Shown: positions 17,048 through 25,452, counted from the first letter of the stretch. The stretch is DNA of 41,307 nt from Candidatus Nitrosopumilus sp. (GCA_029864805.1 JAOTSS010000013.1:1-41307); one strand, 5' to 3'. Notes: generated by a model from the letters alone, not told the origin. Numbers and translations: made by a program.

Positions 17048-17883
17048 TTTATGAATCTCTCAATTGATTTAATATCCATATTTGATTTGACAGTTTTTGC
17101 CAATCTGTTTAATTCATCATCAATTTTTAAAATATTTTTTCTAGTCCAAGCAATTTCTTTGGGTTTTACATTTAGAGAATCTTCTTCGGGTAGATTTAAT
17201 GTCGTTAATGGAATGGTTCCAATAACAGGAATATTTGTTATTTTTTTGAGTTTTTGAAATCCAGGTTTTAGCACGTTTAGATCTCCTCTAAATTTGTTAA
17301 ATACGAAACCTTTTACAAGTTTTTGATATTTCTTTTCAATCAAGGCCATTGTACCTACAATACTTGCAAATGAACCACCTTTATCAATATCAGATACAAG
17401 TAATACAGAAGCATTAGCTTCTTGTGCAATTTTCATATTTGCAATATCAAATTTTTGTAAATTGATTTCAGCGGGTGATCCTGCTCCCTCTAAAATTACC
17501 AAATCATAATTTTTCTGTAAAGTTTTCAATGATCTTGTTGCAATCTTAATTCCTTTAGAATTTACAAATTTTTCATAGTAATCTTTTGCATGCATTTTTT
17601 TGTAGCGTTTTCCATTTAGATATACAACACTATTGTAATTCCCCACAGGTTTTAGTAAAATAGGATTCAAATCAGGTGTGATTTCACAGCGAGCGCCAAT
17701 TGCCTGAATAGCTTGAGCACGAGAAATTTCAAATGTAGACGTGATATATGAAAAGTTTGACATATTTTGGGATTTGAACGGTACCACATTGTATCCTTTA
17801 TCTGAAAAAATTCTACAAAGCGCTGCTACTAATGTTGTTTTTCCAGCACCAGAAGATGTTCCTTGAATCATTAATGATTTCAT
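17044..17883 (-). CDS. cobQ: Cobyric acid synthase-like protein lacking the glutamine amidotransferase domain
   Basis: 279 residues. The N-terminal ATP-binding domain is complete and CobQ/CbiP-like: P-loop GTSSGAGKTT (8-17), VPFKSQNMSNFSY, SRAQAIQA, NPILLKPVGN, ILEGAGSPAEINL and DIDKGGSFA. After LPEEDSLNV near residue 237, a short helical tail ends the protein. Usual CobQ is about 480-500 residues and continues into a class I glutaminase domain, which is absent here. The stop overlaps the cbiB start, so no broken remainder follows. Amide nitrogen may come from free ammonia or a separate glutaminase. The operon context supports a corrinoid role. Confidence 0.82.
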   Translation of the reverse strand: MKSLMIQGTSSGAGKTTLVAALCRIFSDKGYNVVPFKSQNMSNFSYITSTFEISRAQAIQAIGARCEITPDLNPILLKPVGNYNSVVYLNGKRYKKMHAKDYYEKFVNSKGIKIATRSLKTLQKNYDLVILEGAGSPAEINLQKFDIANMKIAQEANASVLLVSDIDKGGSFASIVGTMALIEKKYQKLVKGFVFNKFRGDLNVLKPGFQKLKKITNIPVIGTIPLTTLNLPEEDSLNVKPKEIAWTRKNILKIDDELNRLAKTVKSNMDIKSIERFIK

Positions 17884-18959
17884 ATAACACTCTCCAATGC
17901 TTTAACTAGTTTTAGATTATCCTTATGAGATTTCACAGCAATTCGAAAATAATGATTATTTAATCCTCTAAAATTTTTACAATCACGAATTAGGATCTTG
18001 TGTTTTAGTAATTTTTTTTGTAATTGTGTGGAATTATGAATTGTTTTAATCAAAATAAAATTTGTGGAAGAATCATAACATTCAAAATTATCTAATTTGT
18101 CAATTTTATTAATAAGATAATTCAATTCTTTTTTAATCACTGATTTAGATTTTATTAGATGAGATTTATTTTTGAGAGAAATTTTTGCTGCATCTTGTGC
18201 TAGAGAATTAACACTCCATGGGATTTTTATTTTATTTAAAATTTTTACCATTTCTTTTGATGCTGCAGCATAGCCAATTCTTAATCCAGGAAATCCAAAT
18301 GATTTAGTCAAAGAACGTAAAACAAAAAGATTATCAAATTTGTTTACATATGAAATAATGGATTCATTTGATTCAGGAACAAGTTCAATAAAACATTCAT
18401 CAACAAACACAAAAGAAGAAAGTTTTTTTGCCCTTTGAATTATTTTAAGTAATTGTTTTTTTGATAAAAGTTTTCCTGTGGGGTTATTAGGATTACAAAT
18501 GAAAACACATCCATTTTTTGGGATTTGTGAAATAAATAAATCAATATGTTTAGATAAATTCAATGTTCTAAAATAAGATATTTTACCATTGTTTAGTTTT
18601 GCCGCTGTTTCATATTCTTGGAATGTAGGAATAGGAATCAATACTTTTTTTTCTGATAAAAATGCAAAACAAAAATTATAGATTATTTCGATTGCGCCAT
18701 TACCAACTATCAGATTAGATTTTTCCATGCGTGTGTATTTTTTTAGGCTAGAAATTAATTCTGATGAATCTAAATCAGGGTAGTTTTGAATAGTGTTAAA
18801 ATTTTTTTTAATGATTTTTTTTACAGAAATAGGAATTCCAAGAGGATTGATGTTAGAACTAAAATCCAATAGTTGTGGGTCAGAACTTTTTAAAGAATTT
18901 CCACCTCCATGAATCACTGGAACATGTCTAATAATGGAAGATTTTGTTCTTATTTTCAC
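17880..18959 (-). CDS. cobD: PLP-dependent threonine-phosphate decarboxylase-like aminotransferase
   Basis: A 359-residue fold-type I PLP enzyme. The N-terminus has VIHGGGN and LDFSSNINPLG, hallmarks of L-threonine O-3-phosphate decarboxylase (CobD/CobC). PLP contacts are seen in NPNNPTGK, FVDECF and the Schiff-base lysine motif SLTKSFGFPGLRIGY. It would supply (R)-1-amino-2-propanol phosphate for CbiB. Histidinol-phosphate aminotransferase is the close alternative, but this is the first gene of the cob operon. The start is GTG at 18959, with a TACTAAAT-like box about 25-34 nt upstream. Start region and family are fairly secure. Confidence 0.85.
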   Translation of the reverse strand: MKIRTKSSIIRHVPVIHGGGNSLKSSDPQLLDFSSNINPLGIPISVKKIIKKNFNTIQNYPDLDSSELISSLKKYTRMEKSNLIVGNGAIEIIYNFCFAFLSEKKVLIPIPTFQEYETAAKLNNGKISYFRTLNLSKHIDLFISQIPKNGCVFICNPNNPTGKLLSKKQLLKIIQRAKKLSSFVFVDECFIELVPESNESIISYVNKFDNLFVLRSLTKSFGFPGLRIGYAAASKEMVKILNKIKIPWSVNSLAQDAAKISLKNKSHLIKSKSVIKKELNYLINKIDKLDNFECYDSSTNFILIKTIHNSTQLQKKLLKHKILIRDCKNFRGLNNHYFRIAVKSHKDNLKLVKALESVI

Positions 18960-19042
18960 AGTTCCAAATAGAATTAGCCGATTTAGTATGTTGTGGTAAT
19001 TCAGAAAACGATTATTAATTGAAAGATACCCATTATTTAATT

Positions 19043-20119
19043 ATGGTTAAAAAAAGAGTTGCAATTATTGGAGTTACAGGTGCTGTTGGTCAAGAATTTG
19101 TGCAGTCATTAAATAACCATCCATGGTTTGAGGTGACCCAAATTGCAGCATCTGAGCGTTCTGCAGGTAAGAAATACCTAGATGCAATAAAGGATGCAAG
19201 TGGAATTGTTGCATGGGATGTTGGTGGAGAAATCCCTGAATATATCAAAGAAATGACAGTAAAATCAATTGATGAATTAGATGTGTCTCAGCTAGATTTG
19301 GTGTTCTCCGCAGTAGAATCAGAAGCTGCTAAAGACATTGAAACTAAAATGGCAGCTGATTTGCCTGTGATCTCAACTAGTTCTGCATATAGATATGAAG
19401 ATGATGTTCCGATATTAATCCCAGGAATTAATGATGAGCAAACCGAATTACTAGATATTCAAAAAAAGAATAGGAATTGGAAAGGCTGGGTAGCACCTTT
19501 ACCAAATTGTACAACAACAGGTTTAGCAATTACATTAAAACCATTACTTGAAAAATATGGTGCAAAAAAAGTTATGATGACATCAATGCAAGCCATTTCA
19601 GGTGGTGGGAAGTCAGGTGTATCTGCAATGGGGATTACAGACAACATACTTCCATATATTCCAAAAGAAGAAGGAAAGGTAAGACAAGAAACAAGAAAAA
19701 TTTTAGGTAAACTAAAAGATGGAAAAATTGAAGATGCAGACATTAGGGTAAGTTGCACTTGTACTAGGGTTCCGGTAATAGATGGGCATACTGAGTCTGT
19801 TTTTGTTGAAACCACAAAGGAAATTGATCCTGCTAAAGCTAAAGAGACATACAATCAATGTAACAAAGATATTTCGGTATTAGGACTACCTTCTGCTCCA
19901 AAAGATTACTATGTATTCCATGAAGATCCTACAAGGCCTCAACCAAGAATGGAAAGAACTGTTGGTGATGGAATGACTACGACAATCGGAAGAGTTGAGA
20001 AAGAAGAACTTTTTGATAATGGTCTTAAATACATGTTATTTTCACACAACAAAAAGATGGGTTCAGCAAAAGGTGCAGTGTTGCTTGCAGAAATGCTGTA
20101 CAAAAAAGGCAAGATTTAG
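19043..20119 (+). CDS. asd: Aspartate-semialdehyde dehydrogenase family protein
   Basis: 358 residues of the archaeal/fungal-type Asd family. It has the Rossmann motif VTGAVGQEF, catalytic C156 in LPNCTTTG, the AISGGGKSGV loop and H249 in VIDGHTES. It would reduce aspartyl phosphate to the semialdehyde for threonine, methionine and lysine synthesis. Malonyl-CoA reductase of Sulfolobales is a paralogue of this family, so that role cannot be excluded. The ATG at 19043 matches the start MVKKRVAI; a TTG eight codons upstream is unlikely. A TATA-like ATTATTAATTG lies 25-34 nt ahead. Confidence 0.88.
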   Translation: MVKKRVAIIGVTGAVGQEFVQSLNNHPWFEVTQIAASERSAGKKYLDAIKDASGIVAWDVGGEIPEYIKEMTVKSIDELDVSQLDLVFSAVESEAAKDIETKMAADLPVISTSSAYRYEDDVPILIPGINDEQTELLDIQKKNRNWKGWVAPLPNCTTTGLAITLKPLLEKYGAKKVMMTSMQAISGGGKSGVSAMGITDNILPYIPKEEGKVRQETRKILGKLKDGKIEDADIRVSCTCTRVPVIDGHTESVFVETTKEIDPAKAKETYNQCNKDISVLGLPSAPKDYYVFHEDPTRPQPRMERTVGDGMTTTIGRVEKEELFDNGLKYMLFSHNKKMGSAKGAVLLAEMLYKKGKI

Positions 20120-20149
20120 ATAATTTTTTGTAATTTTTTCAATAATAAC

Positions 20150-20184
20150 TTTATAAGAACCAGAAATCTACATCGACTCAGGTG
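20150..20184 (+). promoter_or_regulatory. Promoter and Shine-Dalgarno-like site before the ACG-initiated Lrp gene
   Basis: TTTATAAG at about 20150-20157 is a good TATA box; transcription would begin near 20178-20183. An AGGTG at 20180-20184 ends 6 nt before the ACG at 20191. This leader supports translation starting at that ACG rather than at the ATG at 20410. Confidence 0.5.
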
Positions 20185-20190
20185 TTTTAA

Positions 20191-20658
20191 ACGGCAAAAG
20201 TAGACGATTTAGATTTACAAATTTTATCAGAATTATCTAACGATGCATCAATTTCAGTACCGCGATTATCAAATAAAATTAATGTAAATTCGTCAGTCGT
20301 ATATTCAAGAATCAAAAGATTAGTAAAAAGAAAATTAATTGAACGCTTTACAATTGATGTAAATGATGCTGAGCTTGGGTATAATGTAAAAGCATTAACT
20401 GGTATCAATATGGATACAAAAAAACGCGATCACATAATTGAAGAATTATTCAAAATTGATGGAGTGAGAGAAGTTGCGGAAGTTACGGGAAGATTCGATA
20501 TTTTGGTAACTATGTATGCAAAATCATTGGATCAGATGCATAAGATGGTCTCCGAGCGTATCGGTAGAATTGAAGGGATACAATCTTCAGAATCCTTTAT
20601 TGAGATGAAATCAAGAATGAAAGCAATGCCATATATGCCATCAAAGGATAGTGACTAA
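20191..20658 (+). CDS. Lrp/AsnC-family transcriptional regulator with apparent ACG start
   Basis: Read from ACG, this frame gives a complete 155-residue Lrp/AsnC protein. The winged-helix domain (about 5-55) has DLQILSELSNDASIS and SVVYSRIKRLVKRKLIERF. The RAM ligand-sensing domain (about 65-145) has VREVAEVTGRFDILVTMYA. The frame holds no ATG, GTG or TTG between a TAA at 20188-20190 and the ATG at 20410, which would delete the whole DNA-binding domain. Leader signals point to the ACG. A base change from ATG or a sequence error is the alternative. Heme O synthase starts 2 nt after the stop. Confidence 0.85.
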   Translation, partial: TAKVDDLDLQILSELSNDASISVPRLSNKINVNSSVVYSRIKRLVKRKLIERFTIDVNDAELGYNVKALTGINMDTKKRDHIIEELFKIDGVREVAEVTGRFDILVTMYAKSLDQMHKMVSERIGRIEGIQSSESFIEMKSRMKAMPYMPSKDSD

Positions 20659-20660
20659 TA

Positions 20661-21590
20661 TTGCAAAAGCAAAAATCTGAATCCAGGATTGCAGTATATT
20701 ATGAACTAACAAAACCAAAAATCTGGTATCTACTTGTATTTACTGCATTTGGTGCAGCGTTAACAGCATCCAACATTTATGATATTGAAGTTTCTCCAGC
20801 AACTTGGTTGTTAATGTTGTTTTCGGTTGCTGCAGGTTCAGCAGCTGCAAATACGTTGACAAACTATCATGATAGGGATATTGATGCCATTATGGAAAGA
20901 ACAAAAGGTAGACCTCTCCCATCAAAAAGAATCTACCCCGCTGTAAAAGCAAGAAATTTTGGGTTAGCATTAGCAGGAATTTCATTAGTTTTAGCATTTG
21001 GAATTTCTTTTACTACAACCTTAGAACAAGGTGTATGGGCAACTGCATTCATTGCATTTGGATTAGTAAACAACATTCTAGTTTATTCATATGCATTAAA
21101 ACGAAATTCAAGAACCAATATTATTCTAGGAGGGTTATGTGGCGGTTCACCTCCAATGATTGGTTGGGTATCTGTTAGCATGTATGATTTATGGACCATG
21201 GGACTTGCAATGGCAGGACTAGTGTTCATTTGGATTCCAATGCACATATGGGCTTTAACCTTGCATTTCAAAGATGATTATAACAAAGTAAATGTTCCAA
21301 TGTTAACTGCAGTTCAATCTGAAAAAACATCAGCAAGAGCTATTGCAGGTTCAACTGTAGTGATGGTATTGTTTTCTATTGCACCATTTTTCATAACTAC
21401 AGAAGGCGGAGATGCAATGGTTGGTAGTGTGTATCTATGGACTGCAATAGCATCAGGGGCATTAATGATTGCATTATCAATTTGGGTAATAGTAAAGCCC
21501 ATGGAAAAGGCTTCATGGACTTTATTTAAATTTTCGAGCCCATATTTGGCAGTATTGTTTATTGCATTAATGGTAGACTCTGCTCTATAA
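20661..21590 (+). CDS. ctaB: Protoheme IX farnesyltransferase (heme O synthase)
   Basis: A 309-residue UbiA-superfamily membrane enzyme with about eight or nine helices. The prenyl-diphosphate-binding motif NYHDRDIDAIMERTKGRPLP is complete, and the second Asp motif region HFKDDYNKVNVPML is also present. It farnesylates heme B to heme O for the heme-copper terminal oxidase that receives electrons in aerobic ammonia oxidisers. The start is TTG at 20661, just after the Lrp gene. No in-frame ATG occurs before the first helices, so TTG is well supported. Confidence 0.94.
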   Translation: MQKQKSESRIAVYYELTKPKIWYLLVFTAFGAALTASNIYDIEVSPATWLLMLFSVAAGSAAANTLTNYHDRDIDAIMERTKGRPLPSKRIYPAVKARNFGLALAGISLVLAFGISFTTTLEQGVWATAFIAFGLVNNILVYSYALKRNSRTNIILGGLCGGSPPMIGWVSVSMYDLWTMGLAMAGLVFIWIPMHIWALTLHFKDDYNKVNVPMLTAVQSEKTSARAIAGSTVVMVLFSIAPFFITTEGGDAMVGSVYLWTAIASGALMIALSIWVIVKPMEKASWTLFKFSSPYLAVLFIALMVDSAL

Positions 21591-21794
21591 AATATTGTTA
21601 TTCTTATCGAGACTGTTAATCTCTTTAGTAATTTTGGAATGTTTTTTTACCAACGTTTCAAGTTCATTTTGAAGATCAGTCGAATTCCAATTTGAGTTAA
21701 TTAGGGCAGATATTTTTACAATGGTACTCCATTGAAGATTGTTTTGTTCATCAATCAATTCTAAAAATCGTTTTCCTTTTTCAGCATCATCCAT
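21585..21794 (-). CDS. Small hypothetical protein
   Basis: 69 residues, mostly helical and charged, with no Cys motif or membrane segment. It starts MDDAEKGKRFLELIDEQN from ATG. Its stop overlaps the ctaB end by 6 nt. Composition looks like a real soluble peptide rather than a shadow frame, and the ATG is followed by regular helical spacing. Function unknown; the family is not recognised. Confidence 0.55.
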   Translation of the reverse strand: MDDAEKGKRFLELIDEQNNLQWSTIVKISALINSNWNSTDLQNELETLVKKHSKITKEINSLDKNNNIL

Positions 21795-21884
21795 ATTTTT
21801 TCTATATTTTGCAATGATAAAAAGTTAGCAGTGGTAATAATATAATTTCAAAGTTTTATTACCAATTAATAGAAATCTATTATA

Positions 21885-22040
21885 TTGAAATGCAGTATTT
21901 CAGAATGTAAACTAAAGGCAATACAGACAGTTACTATAAGTTTTAGAGAAACGAGAAATCTTTGTAAAGAGCATTATGAATTATTTAAAAATAAAGATCA
22001 AGAACATCTGCCAGAATTCACCAAGGCCTCAAAATTTTAA
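21885..22040 (+). CDS. Very small putative zinc-finger protein
   Basis: A 51-residue frame starting at TTG with a compact Cys/His pattern. It has CSISEC (C-x4-C) near the N-terminus and LCKEHY (C-x2-H) about 22 residues later, in a basic helical context (SFRETRNLCKEHYELF). This C-x4-C...C-x2-H arrangement resembles short single zinc knuckles of archaea. A TTTATTACC element lies about 22-30 nt before the TTG. It fills an otherwise empty 320-base gap. It is likely but unproven. Confidence 0.6.
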   Translation: MKCSISECKLKAIQTVTISFRETRNLCKEHYELFKNKDQEHLPEFTKASKF

Positions 22041-22114
22041 TGAAAGAGTAATAGTTATTTTCAAATTAAGATACTATTGAAAGATTTAACATCTACTATT
22101 TTTTTTATTAAAGT

Positions 22115-22591
22115 ATGGCTGTAAGGAAAAAAACCACCACAAAAAAGAAGCCAGTAAAAAAGGCAGATCCTAAGCCGAAAAAACAAGTAAAGTCAACATC
22201 TTCAAAAAAACCCGAATTTGAAAAAGCATGGAAGGAATACAATTCTGCATTAAATGGATGGAAAGAATCCCTTGCCCAGTGGCAGAGAGCAACAAATGAA
22301 ACTTTGATGACATATCATGATGCATGTCAAAAAGCATTAGAATCAGATGCAGAATTATTAAAAAAAGTTAGTTCAAGTTGGGAAAATACTTGGGAGGAAA
22401 TTGGTCCACAATATATCAAACAACAAACAAAGATGATTGAAAGTATTTTCAAAGAGACCAATATTGAATCAATTAAAAAATTTAATGAACAGTGGGAAAA
22501 ATTTCTTTCAACATCAGGTGATGACTCAATTGTAGCATACCAAGAAGCCATCAAAAGATTCAATCAAGCCTGGCAATCAAGTCAGATGTAA
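22115..22591 (+). CDS. Lys-rich, Trp-rich helical protein (phasin-like paralogue)
   Basis: 158 residues. Residues 1-33 form a basic low-complexity tail (MAVRKKTTTKKKPVKKA...). The rest is an all-helical domain rich in Trp, with FEKAWKEYNSALNGWKESL, KKFNEQWEKFLSTSGDD and KRFNQAWQSS. It aligns by eye along its length with the protein at 26076-26486, so the two are paralogues. The helix pattern recalls phasins or PhaE-type granule proteins, but no signature proves it. The tail resembles that of the protein at 37682-37936. Confidence 0.7.
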   Translation: MAVRKKTTTKKKPVKKADPKPKKQVKSTSSKKPEFEKAWKEYNSALNGWKESLAQWQRATNETLMTYHDACQKALESDAELLKKVSSSWENTWEEIGPQYIKQQTKMIESIFKETNIESIKKFNEQWEKFLSTSGDDSIVAYQEAIKRFNQAWQSSQM

Positions 22592-22773
22592 CTGAATAAA
22601 AATTGCCAATTAGAAAGTAATAAAATTATTTTTCATTTTAATAATTCTGAAAATTTTATATTTAGAAATAAAACATATTCGATGAGTTACAGTTTTACCA
22701 TTTTTCATGGTTGTCTTCTTAGAACTTTTAATATTTCTTAGTTTTACATTTTACATAATATACATCAAATAGA

Positions 22774-23469
22774 TTAAGTGGTTTTTTCAATTGTTGATTT
22801 ATGAAGTTTTTTTTCAATTTCATCAAGTTTTTGCTTTTGCTTTTGTAATATGTTAATAATTTTTTGCCCAATTTTAGCATCTACCGGATTTTCCAATTTG
22901 TTAATTTTAGGAGTTTGGTTAACAGGAAGATCTTTAGATAGATTATTTGGTTTAGTTGATAAAATATTTTCTAACTCGTTTATTTTTTGTTGTAGATCAT
23001 TTAATTGAGATAATTGTTCTGTGATGGGTTCTGGTGCAAGATCTAGTTCTTGAGGAAGCTCTTCTGCTGAATCTTTTGGTAATGAGCCTCTAGGACTAGA
23101 AAGAATTTCTGGTTCTGTGATGGGTTCTGGATGAGACTCTAGTTTTTTGGTTGATTCATATTTAGGAGTTGAAAATTCTTGAATGTCACCAAGAAAATCT
23201 AATTTTACTTTATTTCTATCAATTCTTAGATATGGTATACCTTCAATTGAGAATGTTTGAATTTGATGTCCTTTTTTCCAAGAATTTTTTCCACTGTAAA
23301 TGGTAATGTAGATCAATCCATTCTTAATGTCAGATGCAATGGTTAAACGATCTATGGGTTTTCCTTTAGTAATACCTTGTTCAGTCTCTTGATGGCGTAA
23401 GGCAACAGAGATTAAGTGTTCAGAGTCATAACTGACTTTAGAAATTAAATAATCAGCCCATTTATCCAT
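22774..23469 (-). CDS. DUF3892-like N-terminal domain with acidic/proline linker and C-terminal coiled coil
   Basis: 231 residues. The N-terminal 100 residues (WADYLISKVSYDSEHLISVAL...) resemble DUF3892. A Pro/Glu-rich linker (about 105-155) contains PEPITE twice, encoded by an exact 19-bp direct repeat at 23016-23034 and 23112-23130. The C-terminus (about 155-231) is coiled-coil, with LNDLQQKINELENIL and KQKQKLDEIEKKL. No enzymatic motif is seen. A 182-base gap separates it from the convergent gene on the left; that gap shows only a weak 21-codon hydrophobic frame at 22707-22772. Confidence 0.68.
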   Translation of the reverse strand: MDKWADYLISKVSYDSEHLISVALRHQETEQGITKGKPIDRLTIASDIKNGLIYITIYSGKNSWKKGHQIQTFSIEGIPYLRIDRNKVKLDFLGDIQEFSTPKYESTKKLESHPEPITEPEILSSPRGSLPKDSAEELPQELDLAPEPITEQLSQLNDLQQKINELENILSTKPNNLSKDLPVNQTPKINKLENPVDAKIGQKIINILQKQKQKLDEIEKKLHKSTIEKTT

Positions 23470-23582
23470 TATAAAAAATAATGATAGATTTCTAGTAAAT
23501 AAGCAATTTCAATTAAGATAATTCTAAAGTTCTAATTATTTAACAAGTGAATTTTGAGAAAATGAAAGAAGAAGAAATAAGA

Positions 23583-23590
23583 TTATAATT
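23583..23590 (+). promoter_or_regulatory. TATA box of the 23.6 kb gene pair
   Basis: TTATAATT lies 23-30 nt before the ATG at 23613, consistent with a leaderless transcript for the two-gene unit 23613-24685. Confidence 0.45.
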
Positions 23591-23612
23591 GGTTGACAGT
23601 ACGTATAGGTAA

Positions 23613-23996
23613 ATGGAGATATCAATAGAACCCTGGAAAAAATTGATTATTCATGAAGTAATTGAATACAAATTTGATGATTGGGTCAAACAAATAGCAT
23701 TTAGTACAAGATCTTCAGGTGGAGGAATACCTACAATGCAGTGGACAAATGGAATTGTCTTTTCGCCAGCAAATTTTCCAACAACAAATGTCACAGCTGA
23801 AGAGCAATTGAAAGGAATTCTTCATTGGTCATCAGTGTCTTTTGCAATTAAAGAGAAATTTGAAAAACAAATTGTAAAGGAAAATGCAACTATAAATCTA
23901 GTGGATGTAAGTGTAAATGAAATTTTCAAAGAATTAGCAACAAGTTTGAAATCTCAATCAAAATATGCATACCTTGAATCTGGCAAAGATCAATGA
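23613..23996 (+). CDS. Conserved hypothetical protein
   Basis: 127 residues, mixed alpha/beta and soluble, with no recognised domain. The Trp-rich N-terminal half contains EPWKKLIIHEVIEYKFDDW and a glycine loop RSSGGGIPTMQWTNG. The next gene overlaps its stop by 4 nt (ATGA), so both are translated together. It is not a shadow of another frame: the opposite strand is empty here. Function unknown; possibly thaumarchaeal-specific. Confidence 0.65.
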   Translation: MEISIEPWKKLIIHEVIEYKFDDWVKQIAFSTRSSGGGIPTMQWTNGIVFSPANFPTTNVTAEEQLKGILHWSSVSFAIKEKFEKQIVKENATINLVDVSVNEIFKELATSLKSQSKYAYLESGKDQ

Positions 23997-24685
23997 ATAT
24001 TGAAGAAAAGATAAAAAATTGTGAAATGTGCCTAAAACAGATTAAAAAATATGATCCTGATCCATTTTATGTAAACCATTTTTTTAATGAATATATTGAT
24101 TCAGTAAATAACATTTATCAGGATATTTTCGAAGAAGCGAACAGAGATTTTGGCTTATTTATTTTAGGAAAAATTTCATATGAAAAATTTAATGAAAAAG
24201 CGAAAATGAAAAATGATCAAAATGCACTAAAATTCTTAGAATGGTTTTCACAAAAATTTAATCGAGAACATAAAAATTCATATCCGAATTTTATGAAAAA
24301 AATATGTAAATTTAAGAGTAAATCACAAAAAATTCCTGAGATTAAAATAATGATTAGAGCATCAAACCGTTACAAAGGTGATATTAATCAACCAATTAAA
24401 GTTAATTTAAGTAATGAAAAACTACGATCAAAAGAAGAATTAGATATAGAAATAAAAAGACAATCACCAATATTTTTAGAAATCATAAATCACAAAAGAA
24501 CTGAAAAAAATGAGCCTAAAGTAAATAAATACCAAATAAATGCATCTGCATTTTTAGATATCGAGGATCATACTGACATTGAAATTGTATATGCATCTGA
24601 AATCTATATACCTGTTATGAAACGATTAGTTGATGAATCTAGAGAGAAAATTAAAGAACTTACAACATGGCAATACTCAAATTAA
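23993..24685 (+). CDS. Hypothetical protein with helical N-terminal domain
   Basis: 230 residues. The N-terminal 110 residues are helical, with YVNHFFNEYIDSVNNIYQDIFEEANRDFG followed by KFLEWFSQKFNREHKNSYPNF. By eye this part shows a pattern like the protein at 34887-35288. The C-terminal 120 residues look beta-rich and carry a run of charged residues. Codon usage is AT-heavy, as in its neighbours. It overlaps the preceding gene by 4 nt and the convergent gene's stop by 4 nt. Function unknown. Confidence 0.65.
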   Translation: MNIEEKIKNCEMCLKQIKKYDPDPFYVNHFFNEYIDSVNNIYQDIFEEANRDFGLFILGKISYEKFNEKAKMKNDQNALKFLEWFSQKFNREHKNSYPNFMKKICKFKSKSQKIPEIKIMIRASNRYKGDINQPIKVNLSNEKLRSKEELDIEIKRQSPIFLEIINHKRTEKNEPKVNKYQINASAFLDIEDHTDIEIVYASEIYIPVMKRLVDESREKIKELTTWQYSN

Positions 24686-25347
24686 TTTGAAAATCCAAAA
24701 ATTGATGGTGTAGTCTTAATTTTGATAATTGGTAAATATGAAAATCCATGTTCAATACTATTGGAAAATTCTGGATCTTTTCCTTGATTTCCCTGATATT
24801 TCAGAAAATGTTTTGAAGGCTCAGAATCTAATTTTACATAATTGAAATTATAAAATACCTCATCCATTTCCAATGATGTGATGTATCCCACAACCCAAGA
24901 TTTTTTGTGTTGTAGTGTGTACAAAGTAAGATTGGATTCATCTGGAAATTCAGGATTATATGTTAATCGTGCTAAACTTCCTAAATCTTTGACTTGAATT
25001 GGATGAAATTGATCTGAGAGTTTTTCTGATTTTATTGGAAGAGGTGAAATTTTTGATTCCATATAAACAATAGGGGCATAATTTGATATGTTTTTTGTAG
25101 ATTCTACAATATCGCAAATTTCTTTATCTCCTTTTACTTGATATGAAACATATCTACCAATTTTTGATATGGGAGTATAAAAAATCATCAAGGTATTTGC
25201 AAGAATTAGACTACTTGAAATGATTCTGGAGTCATCAAGTTCTTGAGAATACACTCTTTTAGGATATTCTCGAAATGCACAAGCATATCTTGCTAAATCG
25301 TTAAAACTAGATAATTCAATAAAACATTCATTCTGAGTAACTTCCAT
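24682..25347 (-). CDS. Hypothetical protein
   Basis: 221 residues, soluble, mixed alpha/beta. The N-terminal half starts MEVTQNECFIELSSFNDLARYACAF and includes SLILANTLMIFYTPIS, a moderately hydrophobic helix that might bury in a core. The Cys content is low. No motif of a known family is visible. The start is ATG at 25347; GTG one codon earlier is possible. Its stop overlaps the convergent gene by 4 nt. Function unknown. Confidence 0.6.
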   Translation of the reverse strand: MEVTQNECFIELSSFNDLARYACAFREYPKRVYSQELDDSRIISSSLILANTLMIFYTPISKIGRYVSYQVKGDKEICDIVESTKNISNYAPIVYMESKISPLPIKSEKLSDQFHPIQVKDLGSLARLTYNPEFPDESNLTLYTLQHKKSWVVGYITSLEMDEVFYNFNYVKLDSEPSKHFLKYQGNQGKDPEFSNSIEHGFSYLPIIKIKTTPSIFGFSN

Positions 25348-25440
25348 CACAGAATTACGAAGAGATTACGTTTTATTCTTTTGAAAAGATGATTAGATTT
25401 TATATGAGTTCTGAGAATAGGTCTTAACCATTTATTACCA

Positions 25441-25452
25441 ATCATATATACC
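25441..25452 (+). promoter_or_regulatory. TATA-like element before the frameshifted small gene
   Basis: ATCATATATACC places its TATATA core about 22-29 nt before the ATG at 25472. This spacing supports that ATG over the internal ATG at 25497. Confidence 0.45.

Noticed and set aside
20410..20658. ATG at 20410 as the start of an 82-residue regulator
   Set aside because: It removes the whole winged-helix domain, which is intact upstream in the same frame. Kept only as the fallback if ACG is not used; stand-alone RAM-domain proteins do exist.
22707..22772. 21-codon hydrophobic peptide (possible single-helix protein)
   Set aside because: Too short to judge without conservation; T-rich DNA readily produces such frames.
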